Assembly: GCA_963805645.1 (NCBI GenBank)
Contig: CAWDVA010000005.1
Location: 310,001 to 374,000 of the forward strand
Length of the DNA stretch: 64,000 nucleotides
Reading direction: 5' to 3'
From: CAVXEH01 sp963805645
GTDB taxonomy: Bacteria; Chloroflexota; Limnocylindria; QHBO01
Shown: positions 17,696 through 25,266 of the stretch, in pieces
How the letters are laid out: each line of letters opens with the position of its first letter
Position numbering within the stretch: the stretch's first letter is position 1
Made by a program: the position numbers and the translations under genes
The notes under the pieces: model-generated
Seen by the model: only the letters and a program-made list of their open reading frames with translations
The model's database searches: none
What the model was told of the DNA's origin: nothing

Positions 17696-18007
17696 CTATT
17701 CGATGACGGCCAGGACGTCCTTCTGGGAGAGGATCAGGAGCTCCTCTTCGTCCAGCTTGAACTCCGTGCCGGCGTACTTCTGGAACAGGACCTTCTGGCC
17801 CACGGCGACATCCATCGCCTCGCGGGACCCGTCGTCCAGGATGCGGCCCGGTCCGGCCGCCAGGACGGTGCCCTCCTGGGGGCGCTCCTTCGCGGTGTCC
17901 GGCAGCACGATGCCGCTCTTCGTCGTCTCTTCCCGCGGCGTGGGCTTGATGACGAGCCTATCGCCCAGGGGCTTGAGCTTCGTCGCTCCGGCTACCTTGG
18001 TGGCCAT
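17696..18007 (-). CDS. groES: 10-kDa co-chaperonin GroES
   Basis: A 103-residue lid subunit for GroEL. LKPLGDRLVIKPTPREETTKSGIVLPDTAKERPQ shows the barrel start and mobile loop. ATG 18007 is fixed by GAGGAGG upstream; an in-frame GTG further out would lie inside the CIRCE region. The protein has about 8 extra residues (MATKVAGA) before the usual start, as in some other Chloroflexota-like sequences. Confidence 0.98.
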   Translation of the reverse strand: MATKVAGATKLKPLGDRLVIKPTPREETTKSGIVLPDTAKERPQEGTVLAAGPGRILDDGSREAMDVAVGQKVLFQKYAGTEFKLDEEELLILSQKDVLAVIE

Positions 18008-18103
18008 CTGTTGGTGGTGCCTCCTCAATCGTGTCGCAGGATGCGGTACCTGATCCGCCGTGTGTCGATCTCCGGTGGGAGGCCACCGGCCCATGGGACC
18101 GTT

Positions 18104-18130
18104 CTGGCACTCGACCACGTAGAGTGCTAA
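18104..18130. promoter_or_regulatory. CIRCE operator (HrcA site)
   Basis: CTGGCACTC, 9-nt spacer, GAGTGCTAA: the HrcA inverted repeat with one arm perfect and the other off by one of nine bases. It overlaps the inferred groES transcription start, so HrcA should repress groESL and release it on heat shock. No hrcA is in this window. Confidence 0.93.
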
Positions 18131-18132
18131 TG

Positions 18133-18162
18133 AGAGTAACGGCTGCCGAGGCGGGCTGTCAA
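18133..18162 (-). promoter_or_regulatory. Sigma-A-type promoter of groES-groEL
   Basis: On the minus strand a consensus -35 TTGACA (18157-18162), an 18-bp spacer and -10 TACTCT (18133-18138). The predicted start, near 18126, falls inside CIRCE. It is the clearest two-box promoter in the window. Confidence 0.75.
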
Positions 18163-18286
18163 CCGATGGCGGCGATATCCACCCGCGCCGTGCCGACCAC
18201 GCCCGCGCTCACGTCTCCCACCCGGTCTGCCCGGACCGCGCGAGCTCCCCGAGGAGGCTCCCCGGCCCAGCCGCACCGGGCGGCGT

Positions 18287-18523
18287 CTACGCCACTTCGA
18301 GGAGGTGCCAGGCGCTCAGAGCCGGTGTCGTCACGTCGCCGCTGCCGGGGCTCCCGCCAGCGGTGTTCGCCGGCGTGGTGCTGCCGGGGCTCAGCAGCAG
18401 GAAGTAGACGAGCAGCGCGATGACCACGATCGCGACAAGGATCCCCGCGATGAAGCCGTAGCTGGTGCCGGACTCCACCGGATCCGGCCCGCCATCCGGA
18501 ACGTTCACGGTTCCCTCGGTCAT
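18287..18523 (-). CDS. Small single-pass membrane protein
   Basis: A 78-residue protein I do not recognise. A polar N-terminus of about 22 residues (MTEGTVNVPDGGPDPVESG) is followed by one hydrophobic helix (about 24-47, FIAGILVAIVVIALLVYFLL) and a Ser/Thr/Gly/Pro-rich tail. GGGAGGAG about 9 nt before the ATG supports translation. It lies 37 nt downstream of tatD on the same strand. Function unknown. Confidence 0.6.
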   Translation of the reverse strand: MTEGTVNVPDGGPDPVESGTSYGFIAGILVAIVVIALLVYFLLLSPGSTTPANTAGGSPGSGDVTTPALSAWHLLEVA

Positions 18524-18560
18524 CGATTCGTGCTCCTCCCAGGACTGCTCACGCTCCAGC

Positions 18561-19373
18561 CTACCCCGCCAGCGGGTCGAGCAGGCGCGCCAGCGCGCCA
18601 GCGGCCGCGTTGGCGACCGCGCCGGGCTCGTCCCCGCGCAGGCGTGCGATCTCGGACGCCACGCGCAGCACGGTCGTCGGCTCGTTGCGCCGGTCCGTCC
18701 CCGGCCCCAGCCACGGCGCATCGGTCTCCACCAGGATGACCTCCGCGGGCAGGGCGGCAACCGCCGCGCGCGGCCCGATCGCCGAGCGGAAGGTGACCGG
18801 CAGGGCGAACGAGACCAGGTATCCCGCCCCCGCGAGGGCGCCTGCCATGGCGGCATCGCCGCTGAAGCAGTGGAGCACCCCGCGGACGGCGCGGCCGGGG
18901 GGACCCGGCCACGCGATGAGCGACGCGGTCACCTCGTCGTGGGCGTCGCGGTCGTGCACCAGGACCGGCTTGTCGACGCGGGCCGCGAGCGCGAGCTGCC
19001 GCGTCAGCGCCTCGCGCTGCGCGTCGGCCGGGGCGAGCAGGCGGAAGAAGTCCAGGCCGATCTCGCCGATCGCGCGCACAGAAGGGTCCGCGGCAAGCGC
19101 CTCGATCGCGTCCCAGTCCGCCTCGCTGGCCTCGGCTGCGTGATGCGGATGGATGCCCACCGCCGGCACCAGGAGGTCCGGGTGGGCGGCGGCCAGCGCC
19201 ACGGCGGCCTCGGAGGAGGCGCGGTCCCAACCCGGGACCACGATCCGCTCGATGCCGGCCGCCCGCGCACGTTCCAGCACGGCGTCGCGATCCTCGTCGA
19301 AAGCGGGGTGCTGGAGGTGGCTGTGGGAGTCGATGATCCCGGGCAGCCGGTCGGGGCCACGTTTGCGGCTCAG
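18561..19373 (-). CDS. TatD-family metal-dependent hydrolase
   Basis: A 270-residue TIM-barrel DNase/hydrolase of the TatD (YcfH) family. Metal ligands are visible as DSHSHL, GEIGLDF, the histidines of VGIHPHH and LHCFSG, and VETDAPWL. No ATG, GTG or TTG is available in frame near the homology start. The best start is CTG at 19373: GGAGGAGG lies 7 nt upstream and the CTG overlaps the metG TGA as CTGA, mimicking the ATGA overlaps common here. The metG-tatD pairing is typical of bacteria. Confidence 0.85.
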   Translation of the reverse strand: MSRKRGPDRLPGIIDSHSHLQHPAFDEDRDAVLERARAAGIERIVVPGWDRASSEAAVALAAAHPDLLVPAVGIHPHHAAEASEADWDAIEALAADPSVRAIGEIGLDFFRLLAPADAQREALTRQLALAARVDKPVLVHDRDAHDEVTASLIAWPGPPGRAVRGVLHCFSGDAAMAGALAGAGYLVSFALPVTFRSAIGPRAAVAALPAEVILVETDAPWLGPGTDRRNEPTTVLRVASEIARLRGDEPGAVANAAAGALARLLDPLAG

Positions 19374-20947
19374 GAGGACGCCTCCTCCGGCGCCAGCTCG
19401 GTGCGCGGGAAGAGCGGCTCGGGCGTGCCCGTCTGCCAGGCATCGGGTCCCCCGCCCCACGCCAGGAGTGCGTCAAGTCCCGGGCCACCTGCGCCGCGGC
19501 CGTCGTAGGGCTGCGGAACCCCCAGCTGGACGGCCAGCTGCGCGGAGGCGGCGGGTGTGAAGGGCGCGACGAGATGTCCGAGGATGCGGCACGTTTCGGC
19601 CATGGCCGAGAGGACGGCGCGGACTCGCTCGTGCTCGCCGGCGCGGGTGAGGCTCCAGGGCGCCTGCGATTCCGCGTAGCCGTTGCCGGCGCGCACCAGC
19701 CCCATGACCGCCGCCAGCGCCTCGTCGAAGTGCAGCCGGCCCATCGTCTCGCGGTACGTGGCCACCATGCGTTCGGCCGTGGCGCGCAGCTCGAGGTCGG
19801 CCGGCCCGGTCGCGGCGCTCACCGGCGGAAGGGCGCCATCGGCGTAGCGCCGGCTCATGCTCACCGTGCGGTTCACCAGGTTCCCCAGGTCGTTCGCGAG
19901 ATCCGCGTTGTAGCGCCGCACGAGCCCTTCCACGGTGATGTCGCCGTCACGGTCGAACGGGATCTCGCGCAGCACGAGGTAGCGGGTTCCGTCCACGCCG
20001 AACAGGCCAATCGCCTCGTCCGGATCCAGGACGTTGCCACGGGTCTTGGACATCTTCTCCCCGCGCAGCAGCATGAACCCGTGGGCGAACACCTGCCGCG
20101 GGAGCGGAAGGCCCGCGCTCATGAGCATGGCCGGCCAGTACAGGCAGTGGAAGCGGGTGATGTTCTTGCCGATGACGTGGACGTCCGCCGGCCACCAGCG
20201 CGCGAACATCTCCGGATCGTCGGGGAAGCCTGCCCCGGTGACGTAGTTGGTGAGGGCGTCGAACCACACGTAGATGCGGTGCTCCGGGTCGTCCGGGAAC
20301 GGGATCCCCCAGCTGCCTCCGGCGCGGCTGATGGAGAAGTCGCGCAGCCCTTCACGCAGCCAGGCCAGGACCTCGTTGCGGAAGGGCTCCGGCTCGCAGA
20401 ACGACGGGTTCTCGCGATAGAGCGTCTCCAGCCGCTCCTGGTAGGCGGACAGGCGGAAGAAGTAGTTCTCCTCCTCCAGCCACTCCAGCTCCAGGGTCGG
20501 GTGATCCGGGCACCGACCGTCAACGATCTGGGCATCGGTCTTGAACTCGTTGTCGCCGGGGCAGTACCAGCCCGCGTAGACGCCCTTGTAGATGTCGCCG
20601 TTGGCGCGGGCGCGCCGCACCATCTCCACCGATGCCCGTTCGTGATCGGGGTCGGTCGTCCGGATGAACCGGTCGTAGCTGATCGCGAAGCGGTCGAAGC
20701 CGGCCCGCCACTCGCCCGACCACGCGTCCATCAGCGAGCGCGGGTCCGTCCCGTGCGTGCGAGCCAGCGGCTCGACCTGGGCGGAGTGCTCGTCCATCCC
20801 GGTGAGGAACCGGGTGTCGTCGCCGAGCAGCCGGTGGTAGCGCGCAAGGACATCCGCGCCGATCACCTCGAAGAGCGAGTGGAGCGGCGGTCGAGGCGCC
20901 GGGTAGAAGATCGCCGTGGTCAGGTAGAAGCGGTCGTGGTCGCGCAT
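19370..20947 (-). CDS. metG: Methionyl-tRNA synthetase with degenerate HIGH motif
   Basis: A 525-residue class I synthetase that charges tRNA(Met). KMSKT (in GEKMSKTRGNVLD), LTGMDEH, the zinc-knuckle region GWYCPGDNEF...DGRCPDH and the anticodon-binding C-terminus are all present. The N-terminal ATP-binding signature is not: where relatives have PH(I/L)GHAxEVIGADV, this protein has PPLHSLFEVIGADV (about residues 20-33). Neither alternative frame restores HIGH. A TAGAATCG core is 12 nt before the ATG. The gene overlaps tatD by 4 nt and is divergent from the reductase at 20995. Confidence 0.93.
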   Translation of the reverse strand: MRDHDRFYLTTAIFYPAPRPPLHSLFEVIGADVLARYHRLLGDDTRFLTGMDEHSAQVEPLARTHGTDPRSLMDAWSGEWRAGFDRFAISYDRFIRTTDPDHERASVEMVRRARANGDIYKGVYAGWYCPGDNEFKTDAQIVDGRCPDHPTLELEWLEEENYFFRLSAYQERLETLYRENPSFCEPEPFRNEVLAWLREGLRDFSISRAGGSWGIPFPDDPEHRIYVWFDALTNYVTGAGFPDDPEMFARWWPADVHVIGKNITRFHCLYWPAMLMSAGLPLPRQVFAHGFMLLRGEKMSKTRGNVLDPDEAIGLFGVDGTRYLVLREIPFDRDGDITVEGLVRRYNADLANDLGNLVNRTVSMSRRYADGALPPVSAATGPADLELRATAERMVATYRETMGRLHFDEALAAVMGLVRAGNGYAESQAPWSLTRAGEHERVRAVLSAMAETCRILGHLVAPFTPAASAQLAVQLGVPQPYDGRGAGGPGLDALLAWGGGPDAWQTGTPEPLFPRTELAPEEASS

Positions 20948-20959
20948 GGTCGGGCGGCG

Positions 20960-20965
20960 ATTCTA
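20960..20965 (-). promoter_or_regulatory. -10 element for metG
   Basis: TAGAAT followed by CG on the minus strand, 12 nt before the metG ATG; same core as at ligA, pcrA and ftsZ. Confidence 0.4.
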
Positions 20966-20978
20966 CCCGGAGCGCGTC

Positions 20979-20984
20979 TACACT
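20979..20984 (+). promoter_or_regulatory. -10 element for the FNR-like gene
   Basis: TACACT 10 nt before the ATG at 20995, divergent from the metG -10 element, giving a leader of only 3-4 nt. Confidence 0.35.
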
Positions 20985-20994
20985 TGGGTCCCAG

Positions 20995-21792
20995 ATGTAC
21001 GAGACCGAAGTAGACGCCCGGCTCATCGAGGCCGAGCACCCTACCTACAACGCCACACTCATCCGCCGCGTCGACGAGACCGATGACCTCGGCTACTTCT
21101 GGGTCAGGTTCGATGACGAGGCGACCCCCTTCGAGCCCGGCCAGTACATGACCATCGGTGTGTACGCGGACGGCAAGATCGTGCAGCGACCGTACTCGGT
21201 CGCCTCTGCCCCGCGGGACGCCGGGGACACGGGCTACGAGTTCTACGTGAAGCTGGTCCCCATCCTGCGCTTCACCACGCTCCTGTGGCGGCTGCCGATC
21301 GGCCACCGGATGCGGATGATCGGTCCCAAGGGGAAGTTCCTGCTGGAGCCCGAGGATGACCGAACCCACCTGTTCGTCTCCACCGGCACCGGCATCGCGC
21401 CCTTCATCGCCATGATGCGCGAGTCGCTGGCGGCAGGCGCTCCGCGCCGGACGGTGCTCCTCCACGGCTGCTCATACGCGAGCGAGCTGGGGTACGCGGA
21501 CCTGCTCCGTGGCTGGGAGGCCGAGGGCACCTATCCCGTGACCTACATCCCCACCGTCTCGCGGCCGAAGGATCCGCGCAACGCGAGCTGGAACGGCAGG
21601 ACGGGCCGGGTCGAGGCCATCATCGACTCGGTGTGCGCTGAGCTCGAGCTCGATCCCCAGCGCACCGTCGTCTACATCTGCGGCAACCCGGAAATGATCG
21701 TCAACGCGGAGGAGCGCCTCCTGGCATCGGGGTTCCCCGAATTCCACGTCAAGAAGGAGCTCTACTGGCCCAAGGGCAAGGGGCGCGCCTAG
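20995..21792 (+). CDS. Ferredoxin/flavodoxin-NADP+ reductase-like protein
   Basis: A 265-residue flavoprotein of the bacterial FNR (Fpr) type, moving electrons between NADPH and ferredoxin or flavodoxin. FAD contacts are RPYSVAS (about 66-72) and the GPKGKFLL loop. The NADP side shows STGTGIAPFIAMM and YICGNPEMI, and the C-terminus ends in a KKELYW aromatic segment. Its neighbours at 21970 and 22836 are another flavin reductase and an iron-sulfur oxidoreductase, so a shared ferredoxin/NADPH role is likely. Confidence 0.88.
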   Translation: MYETEVDARLIEAEHPTYNATLIRRVDETDDLGYFWVRFDDEATPFEPGQYMTIGVYADGKIVQRPYSVASAPRDAGDTGYEFYVKLVPILRFTTLLWRLPIGHRMRMIGPKGKFLLEPEDDRTHLFVSTGTGIAPFIAMMRESLAAGAPRRTVLLHGCSYASELGYADLLRGWEAEGTYPVTYIPTVSRPKDPRNASWNGRTGRVEAIIDSVCAELELDPQRTVVYICGNPEMIVNAEERLLASGFPEFHVKKELYWPKGKGRA

Positions 21793-21861
21793 GCCGCACC
21801 TGCTGATCGCGGACGCCGGCTGCGCCGGGCCGTCCCGGCCGGCCCGGCCCGAGTGTCCGGT

Positions 21862-21879
21862 GCCGAAGTGACCTTCGGC
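21862..21879. repeat. Inverted repeat upstream of NfnA-like gene
   Basis: GCCGAAG-TGAC-CTTCGGC in the 177-bp gap between the FNR-like and NfnA-like genes. It may be an operator or a weak transcript end; there is no T run. Confidence 0.3.
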
Positions 21880-21969
21880 CCGGATAACACGGGCGCTCTG
21901 GTGCATGAGTGCGCATATGTCGGGGCCCCACCATGGACGCGGGTCGAACCGCGATGCATGGGAGCCCGT

Positions 21970-22839
21970 ATGCACACCATCCGAGCAAAGCACCATCTCT
22001 CACCGAACGTCTGGCGCCTGGTGGTCGACGCGCCACGGATCGCGGAGATCCGCCAGCCCGGCCAGTTCGTCATCGTGCGGCTGGGACCGGGTGCCGAGCG
22101 CATTCCGCTCACCATCGCCGACGCGGACCCGGACGCAGGCACCATCAGCCTCGTCATCCAGTCCGTCGGCAAGAGCACCTATGACCTCGTCGAGCTCGAG
22201 CCGGGCGGGGCCATCACCGATATCGCCGGTCCGCTGGGCCGCCCGACCGACCTCATCGAGGCCGGGCACGCCGTGTGCGTGGGAGGCGGTGTGGGGACGG
22301 CGGTCATCCTGCCCATCGCCCGGGAGCTGCAGAGCCGCGGAGTCCGCGTCACCTCCATCGTTGGCGGCCGGTCGCGCGAGTGGGTCATCATGGAAGAGGA
22401 GCTGGGCGAGGCCGGGGACGTGATTGCCTGCACCGATGACGGCAGCTACGGACGACCCGGGTTCGTCACCGAGGCACTCAAGGATACGATCGAGGCAGGC
22501 GGTGTGGACGCCGTGTATGCGGTCGGGCCGGTGCCCATGATGCGAGCCGTCTCCGAGCTCACCCGCCCCTTCGAGGTCCCCACGACCGTCTCCCTCAACG
22601 CCATCATGCTCGACGGGACCGGGATGTGCGGCGGCTGCCGGGTGAGCATCGGCGGCGAGACACGCTACGCCTGCGTTGACGGTCCGGAATTTGACGGGCA
22701 TCTCGTGGACTTCGCGGCGCTGATGGATCGCCTGAGCACGTACCGCGTCTTCGAGCAGGAGGCCCTGGCCAAGCGCGAGGCCTGCCACATCGAAGCCGGC
22801 GAGAAGGCAGCCGTTGCGGCGACGGAGGCGCGGTCATGA
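21970..22839 (+). CDS. NfnA/SudB-like FAD-[2Fe-2S] NAD(P)-binding subunit
   Basis: A 289-residue protein like the small subunit of NfnAB or sulfide dehydrogenase. It has an FAD-binding PLTIAD block, an NAD-binding GGGVGTAVILPIA, and near the C-terminus the [2Fe-2S] site DGTGMCGGCRV...YACVDGPEFDG, with one Asp and three Cys. ATG 21970 is chosen because GGGAG precedes it by about 6 nt; ATG 21958 is the alternative. It overlaps the next gene as ATGA, making an Nfn-type pair. Confidence 0.88.
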   Translation: MHTIRAKHHLSPNVWRLVVDAPRIAEIRQPGQFVIVRLGPGAERIPLTIADADPDAGTISLVIQSVGKSTYDLVELEPGGAITDIAGPLGRPTDLIEAGHAVCVGGGVGTAVILPIARELQSRGVRVTSIVGGRSREWVIMEEELGEAGDVIACTDDGSYGRPGFVTEALKDTIEAGGVDAVYAVGPVPMMRAVSELTRPFEVPTTVSLNAIMLDGTGMCGGCRVSIGGETRYACVDGPEFDGHLVDFAALMDRLSTYRVFEQEALAKREACHIEAGEKAAVAATEARS

Positions 22840-24320
22840 CCGAGCAGCGACCGCCCCTGACCAAGAAGGAGCGGATGGCGATCGATCGGGTCGCCATGCC
22901 GGAGCAGGACCCCGAGCTGCGCTCCATCAACTTCGCCGAGGTGAACCAGGGCCTCACCTACCAGCTGGCGCTGCTCGAAGCGCAGCGCTGCCTCGAGTGC
23001 CCCAAGGAGTACTGCATCGAGGGATGCCCCGTCTCGGTCAACATCCCGCGCTTCATCCGCTTCCTGCGCGATGGAGACGTCGCGGCGGCCGCCAACTCCC
23101 TGCTGGCCGACAACGCGCTGCCCTGCGTCACCGGGCGGGTCTGCCCGCAGGAGACCCAGTGCGAGCTCGTCTGCCTGCGGGGCAAGACCGGCAAGCCGGT
23201 TGCCATCGGCTACCTGGAACGCTATGTGGCGGACTGGGCTCAGGCCCACGCCGATCAGCTCGAGCACGCCACCGCGACGCGCACCCGGAAGTCCGTGGCG
23301 GTGATCGGCTCGGGTCCGGCCGGGCTCACCGCGGCTGGTGAGCTGGTCCACCGGGGCCACGAGGTGACCATCTTCGAGGCCTTCCATGCCGCCGGCGGCG
23401 TGCTGATCTACGGCATCCCCGAGTTCCGGCTGCCCAAGGACATCGTCCAGGCCGAGGTCGACCGTCTCAAGGAAGCCGGCGTCAAGATCGAGCCGAACGC
23501 CATCATCGGCAAGACCTTCACCCTGCCCGAGCTGCGCGAGCGGTTCGACGCCATCTTCGTGGCCGTCGGCGCAGGCCTGCCGGTCTTCATGAACGTCCCG
23601 GGGGAGAACCTCAAGGGCGTCTACTCCGCGAACGAGTACCTCACCCGGGTCAACCTGATGGGTGCCTGGAACGAGGAATCCGACACGCCCATCCTCCACG
23701 GGCGCCGCGTCGCCGTCGTGGGCGGCGGCAACGTCGCGATGGACTCGGTCCGCACCGCGAGACGCCTGGGCGCCACCGATGCGACGATCGTCTACCGTCG
23801 TGGCCGCGAGGAGCTGCCGGCGCGGATCGAGGAGGTCCACCACGCCGAGCAGGAGGGGGTTGAGTTCCGCTTCCAGGTCGCCCCGGTCGAGGTGATCGGC
23901 GACGAGAAGGGCTGGGTCACCGGCCTGCGCTGCATCGAGATGGCGCTCGGCGAGCCCGACGCATCCGGACGTCGCCGGCCCGAGCCCATTCCCGGCTCCG
24001 AGTTCGAGCTGGCATGCGACATGGTGGTGGTCGCCATCGGCACGCGGGCCAACCCGCTGCTGACCGCCACCGCGCCGGAGCTCGTGGTCAACGAGCGCGG
24101 CTACCTGCAGACCGATGAGCACGGCATGACCTCGATGCCCGGGGTCTTTGCCGGTGGAGATATCGTGCGCGGCGCGGCGACCGTGATCCTGGCCATGGGC
24201 GACGGCAAGCGGGCCGCCAAGGCCATCGACGCCTATCTGCAGGGGTCGTATCCGCCGCCGGAGGACGCACCGGCGACGGAGGCACGGCAGGCGCGCGCCA
24301 CCGCCACCACTCCCGCCTGA
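22836..24320 (+). CDS. NfnB/GltD-like NADPH-dependent iron-sulfur flavoprotein
   Basis: A 494-residue protein like NfnB or the small subunit of glutamate synthase. The N-terminal domain holds two [4Fe-4S] cysteine sets (Cys52/55/60/64 in CLECPKEYCIEGCP, and Cys97/103/109/113). Two nucleotide-binding folds follow: GSGPAGLTAAGEL for FAD and GGGNVAMDSVRTA for NADPH, ending in FAGGDIVRGAATV. No large glutamate synthase subunit adjoins it, whereas an NfnA-like partner overlaps it by 4 nt, so an Nfn-type transhydrogenase is the better call than GltD. The last about 30 residues are a loose Pro/Ala-rich tail. Confidence 0.88.
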   Translation: MTEQRPPLTKKERMAIDRVAMPEQDPELRSINFAEVNQGLTYQLALLEAQRCLECPKEYCIEGCPVSVNIPRFIRFLRDGDVAAAANSLLADNALPCVTGRVCPQETQCELVCLRGKTGKPVAIGYLERYVADWAQAHADQLEHATATRTRKSVAVIGSGPAGLTAAGELVHRGHEVTIFEAFHAAGGVLIYGIPEFRLPKDIVQAEVDRLKEAGVKIEPNAIIGKTFTLPELRERFDAIFVAVGAGLPVFMNVPGENLKGVYSANEYLTRVNLMGAWNEESDTPILHGRRVAVVGGGNVAMDSVRTARRLGATDATIVYRRGREELPARIEEVHHAEQEGVEFRFQVAPVEVIGDEKGWVTGLRCIEMALGEPDASGRRRPEPIPGSEFELACDMVVVAIGTRANPLLTATAPELVVNERGYLQTDEHGMTSMPGVFAGGDIVRGAATVILAMGDGKRAAKAIDAYLQGSYPPPEDAPATEARQARATATTPA

Positions 24321-24342
24321 GTCGGCTCGTCCGGACCGAGTC

Positions 24343-24474
24343 CTAGCGACCGGCCGCCACGCTGGCGGCCGGTTCCAGGTTGAGCGACGACCCTCCGGTT
24401 GCCACCCAGCCCAGCGCGACGAGGACAACCACCACGACCACGACGACGAGGATGAGCACGTGGACCCGTCTCAT
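24343..24474 (-). CDS. 43-residue poly-valine membrane peptide
   Basis: A very small protein: MRRVHVLIL, a run of eight valines, LVALGWVATG, and a short Ser/Ala-rich tail. It is predicted to be one membrane helix with positive residues inside. It begins 4 nt after the stop of the secreted Cys-rich protein, with GGTGA as a weak ribosome site, so it is probably translated by coupling. Its 3' end overlaps a perfect hairpin. No family recognised. Confidence 0.45.
   Translation of the reverse strand: MRRVHVLILVVVVVVVVLVALGWVATGGSSLNLEPAASVAAGR
24349..24373. terminator. Perfect hairpin between convergent genes
   Basis: ACCGGCCGCCA-CGC-TGGCGGCCGGT, an 11-bp perfect stem 28 nt after the stop of the NfnB-like gene. 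It lies inside the last codons of the converging 43-residue gene and could terminate both transcripts. Confidence 0.6.
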
Positions 24475-24478
24475 CGCG

Positions 24479-25129
24479 TCACCAGGCGAAGAAGCCGTAC
24501 TGGGTCCCGGTGTACGGGTTGAAGCCATTGCGGGCGCCGTGTGTCCACGAGATGGGAACCCCGTTGGCGACCGCCGAAAGGGTGATGTTCAGCCCGATGT
24601 TGGACGACGTATAGGGGTACCACGCCCAGCGCCCGGGATACGCACCGCACCAGTCGATGGACACCGCATATCCGATTCCATGCTGGTCGCAGGTCACCGA
24701 CGTCCACAGGACGCGGCCACAGCTGTCCCCGTAGCCGGTCGCGTTCGCCGTCGCCGACCAGAAGAAGCCGCCGAAGATGCTCTGGACCGTGGCGCGGAGG
24801 CTGATGATGGCCCAGGTGATGGAGCACGTCGATGCGGTCGACGACACGCCTGTGGCTGCGACGGTGGACGGCACCCCCGACGCGGTCATCTCGAACGTCA
24901 CCGTGGCCGTGCACCCGCCGGCCGGGGCGTGTCCCGCAGACGCCGACAGTGACCGCCCGGTGCATTCCGTGGCGTCCAGGCGCAACGGATGGGTCGTGAG
25001 CGCATGAACGGTCCGCGCGGATCGCGGTCCGGGATCGTGGGTGGGTGCCGCGGCCAGCGCGGGACCGGCGAGTGTCAGGATGAGCGAGAGGCCGGCAAGC
25101 AGTCCGGCGGTGCGGGAACGGTGTCGCAT
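24479..25129 (-). CDS. Secreted six-cysteine protein of unknown function
   Basis: A 216-residue exported protein I do not recognise. A clear Sec signal peptide (basic MRHRSRTAG, hydrophobic core LLAGLSLILTL, cleavage after about ALAA at 27) leads a mature domain with six cysteines (56, 73, 102, 137, 147, 161), which could form three disulfides. It is rich in Ser, Thr, Gly and aromatics and ends in NPYTGTQYGFFAW. GGAGGATC upstream of ATG 25129 supports the start. It overlaps neither neighbour and precedes the 43-residue membrane peptide in the same transcript. Confidence 0.72.
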   Translation of the reverse strand: MRHRSRTAGLLAGLSLILTLAGPALAAAPTHDPGPRSARTVHALTTHPLRLDATECTGRSLSASAGHAPAGGCTATVTFEMTASGVPSTVAATGVSSTASTCSITWAIISLRATVQSIFGGFFWSATANATGYGDSCGRVLWTSVTCDQHGIGYAVSIDWCGAYPGRWAWYPYTSSNIGLNITLSAVANGVPISWTHGARNGFNPYTGTQYGFFAW

Positions 25130-25224
25130 GGGTGGGTGATCCTCCTCTCCGTCGAGTGACGGGCGGACGCGTCGACGTGGGTTCCCGACGCGCCGTGCGG
25201 AGGCGAGGTATCCGCGTGGGGCGG

Positions 25225-25259
25225 GTGCCGCGCGGCCCACCGGGGAATCCGCGCGGCAC
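25225..25259 (-). terminator. Hairpin after ssb
   Basis: GTGCCGCGCGG and CCGCGCGGCAC form an 11-bp perfect stem around a 13-nt loop, just beyond the ssb stop. It should end or attenuate the ssb transcript before the secreted-protein gene. Confidence 0.55.
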
Positions 25260-25266
25260 GGCGCCG

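Noticed and set aside
20860..20947. Frameshift as the cause of the missing HIGH motif in metG
   Set aside because: I translated the other two frames over the site; neither gives HIGH or a close variant, and the flanking homology is in one frame without a length change.
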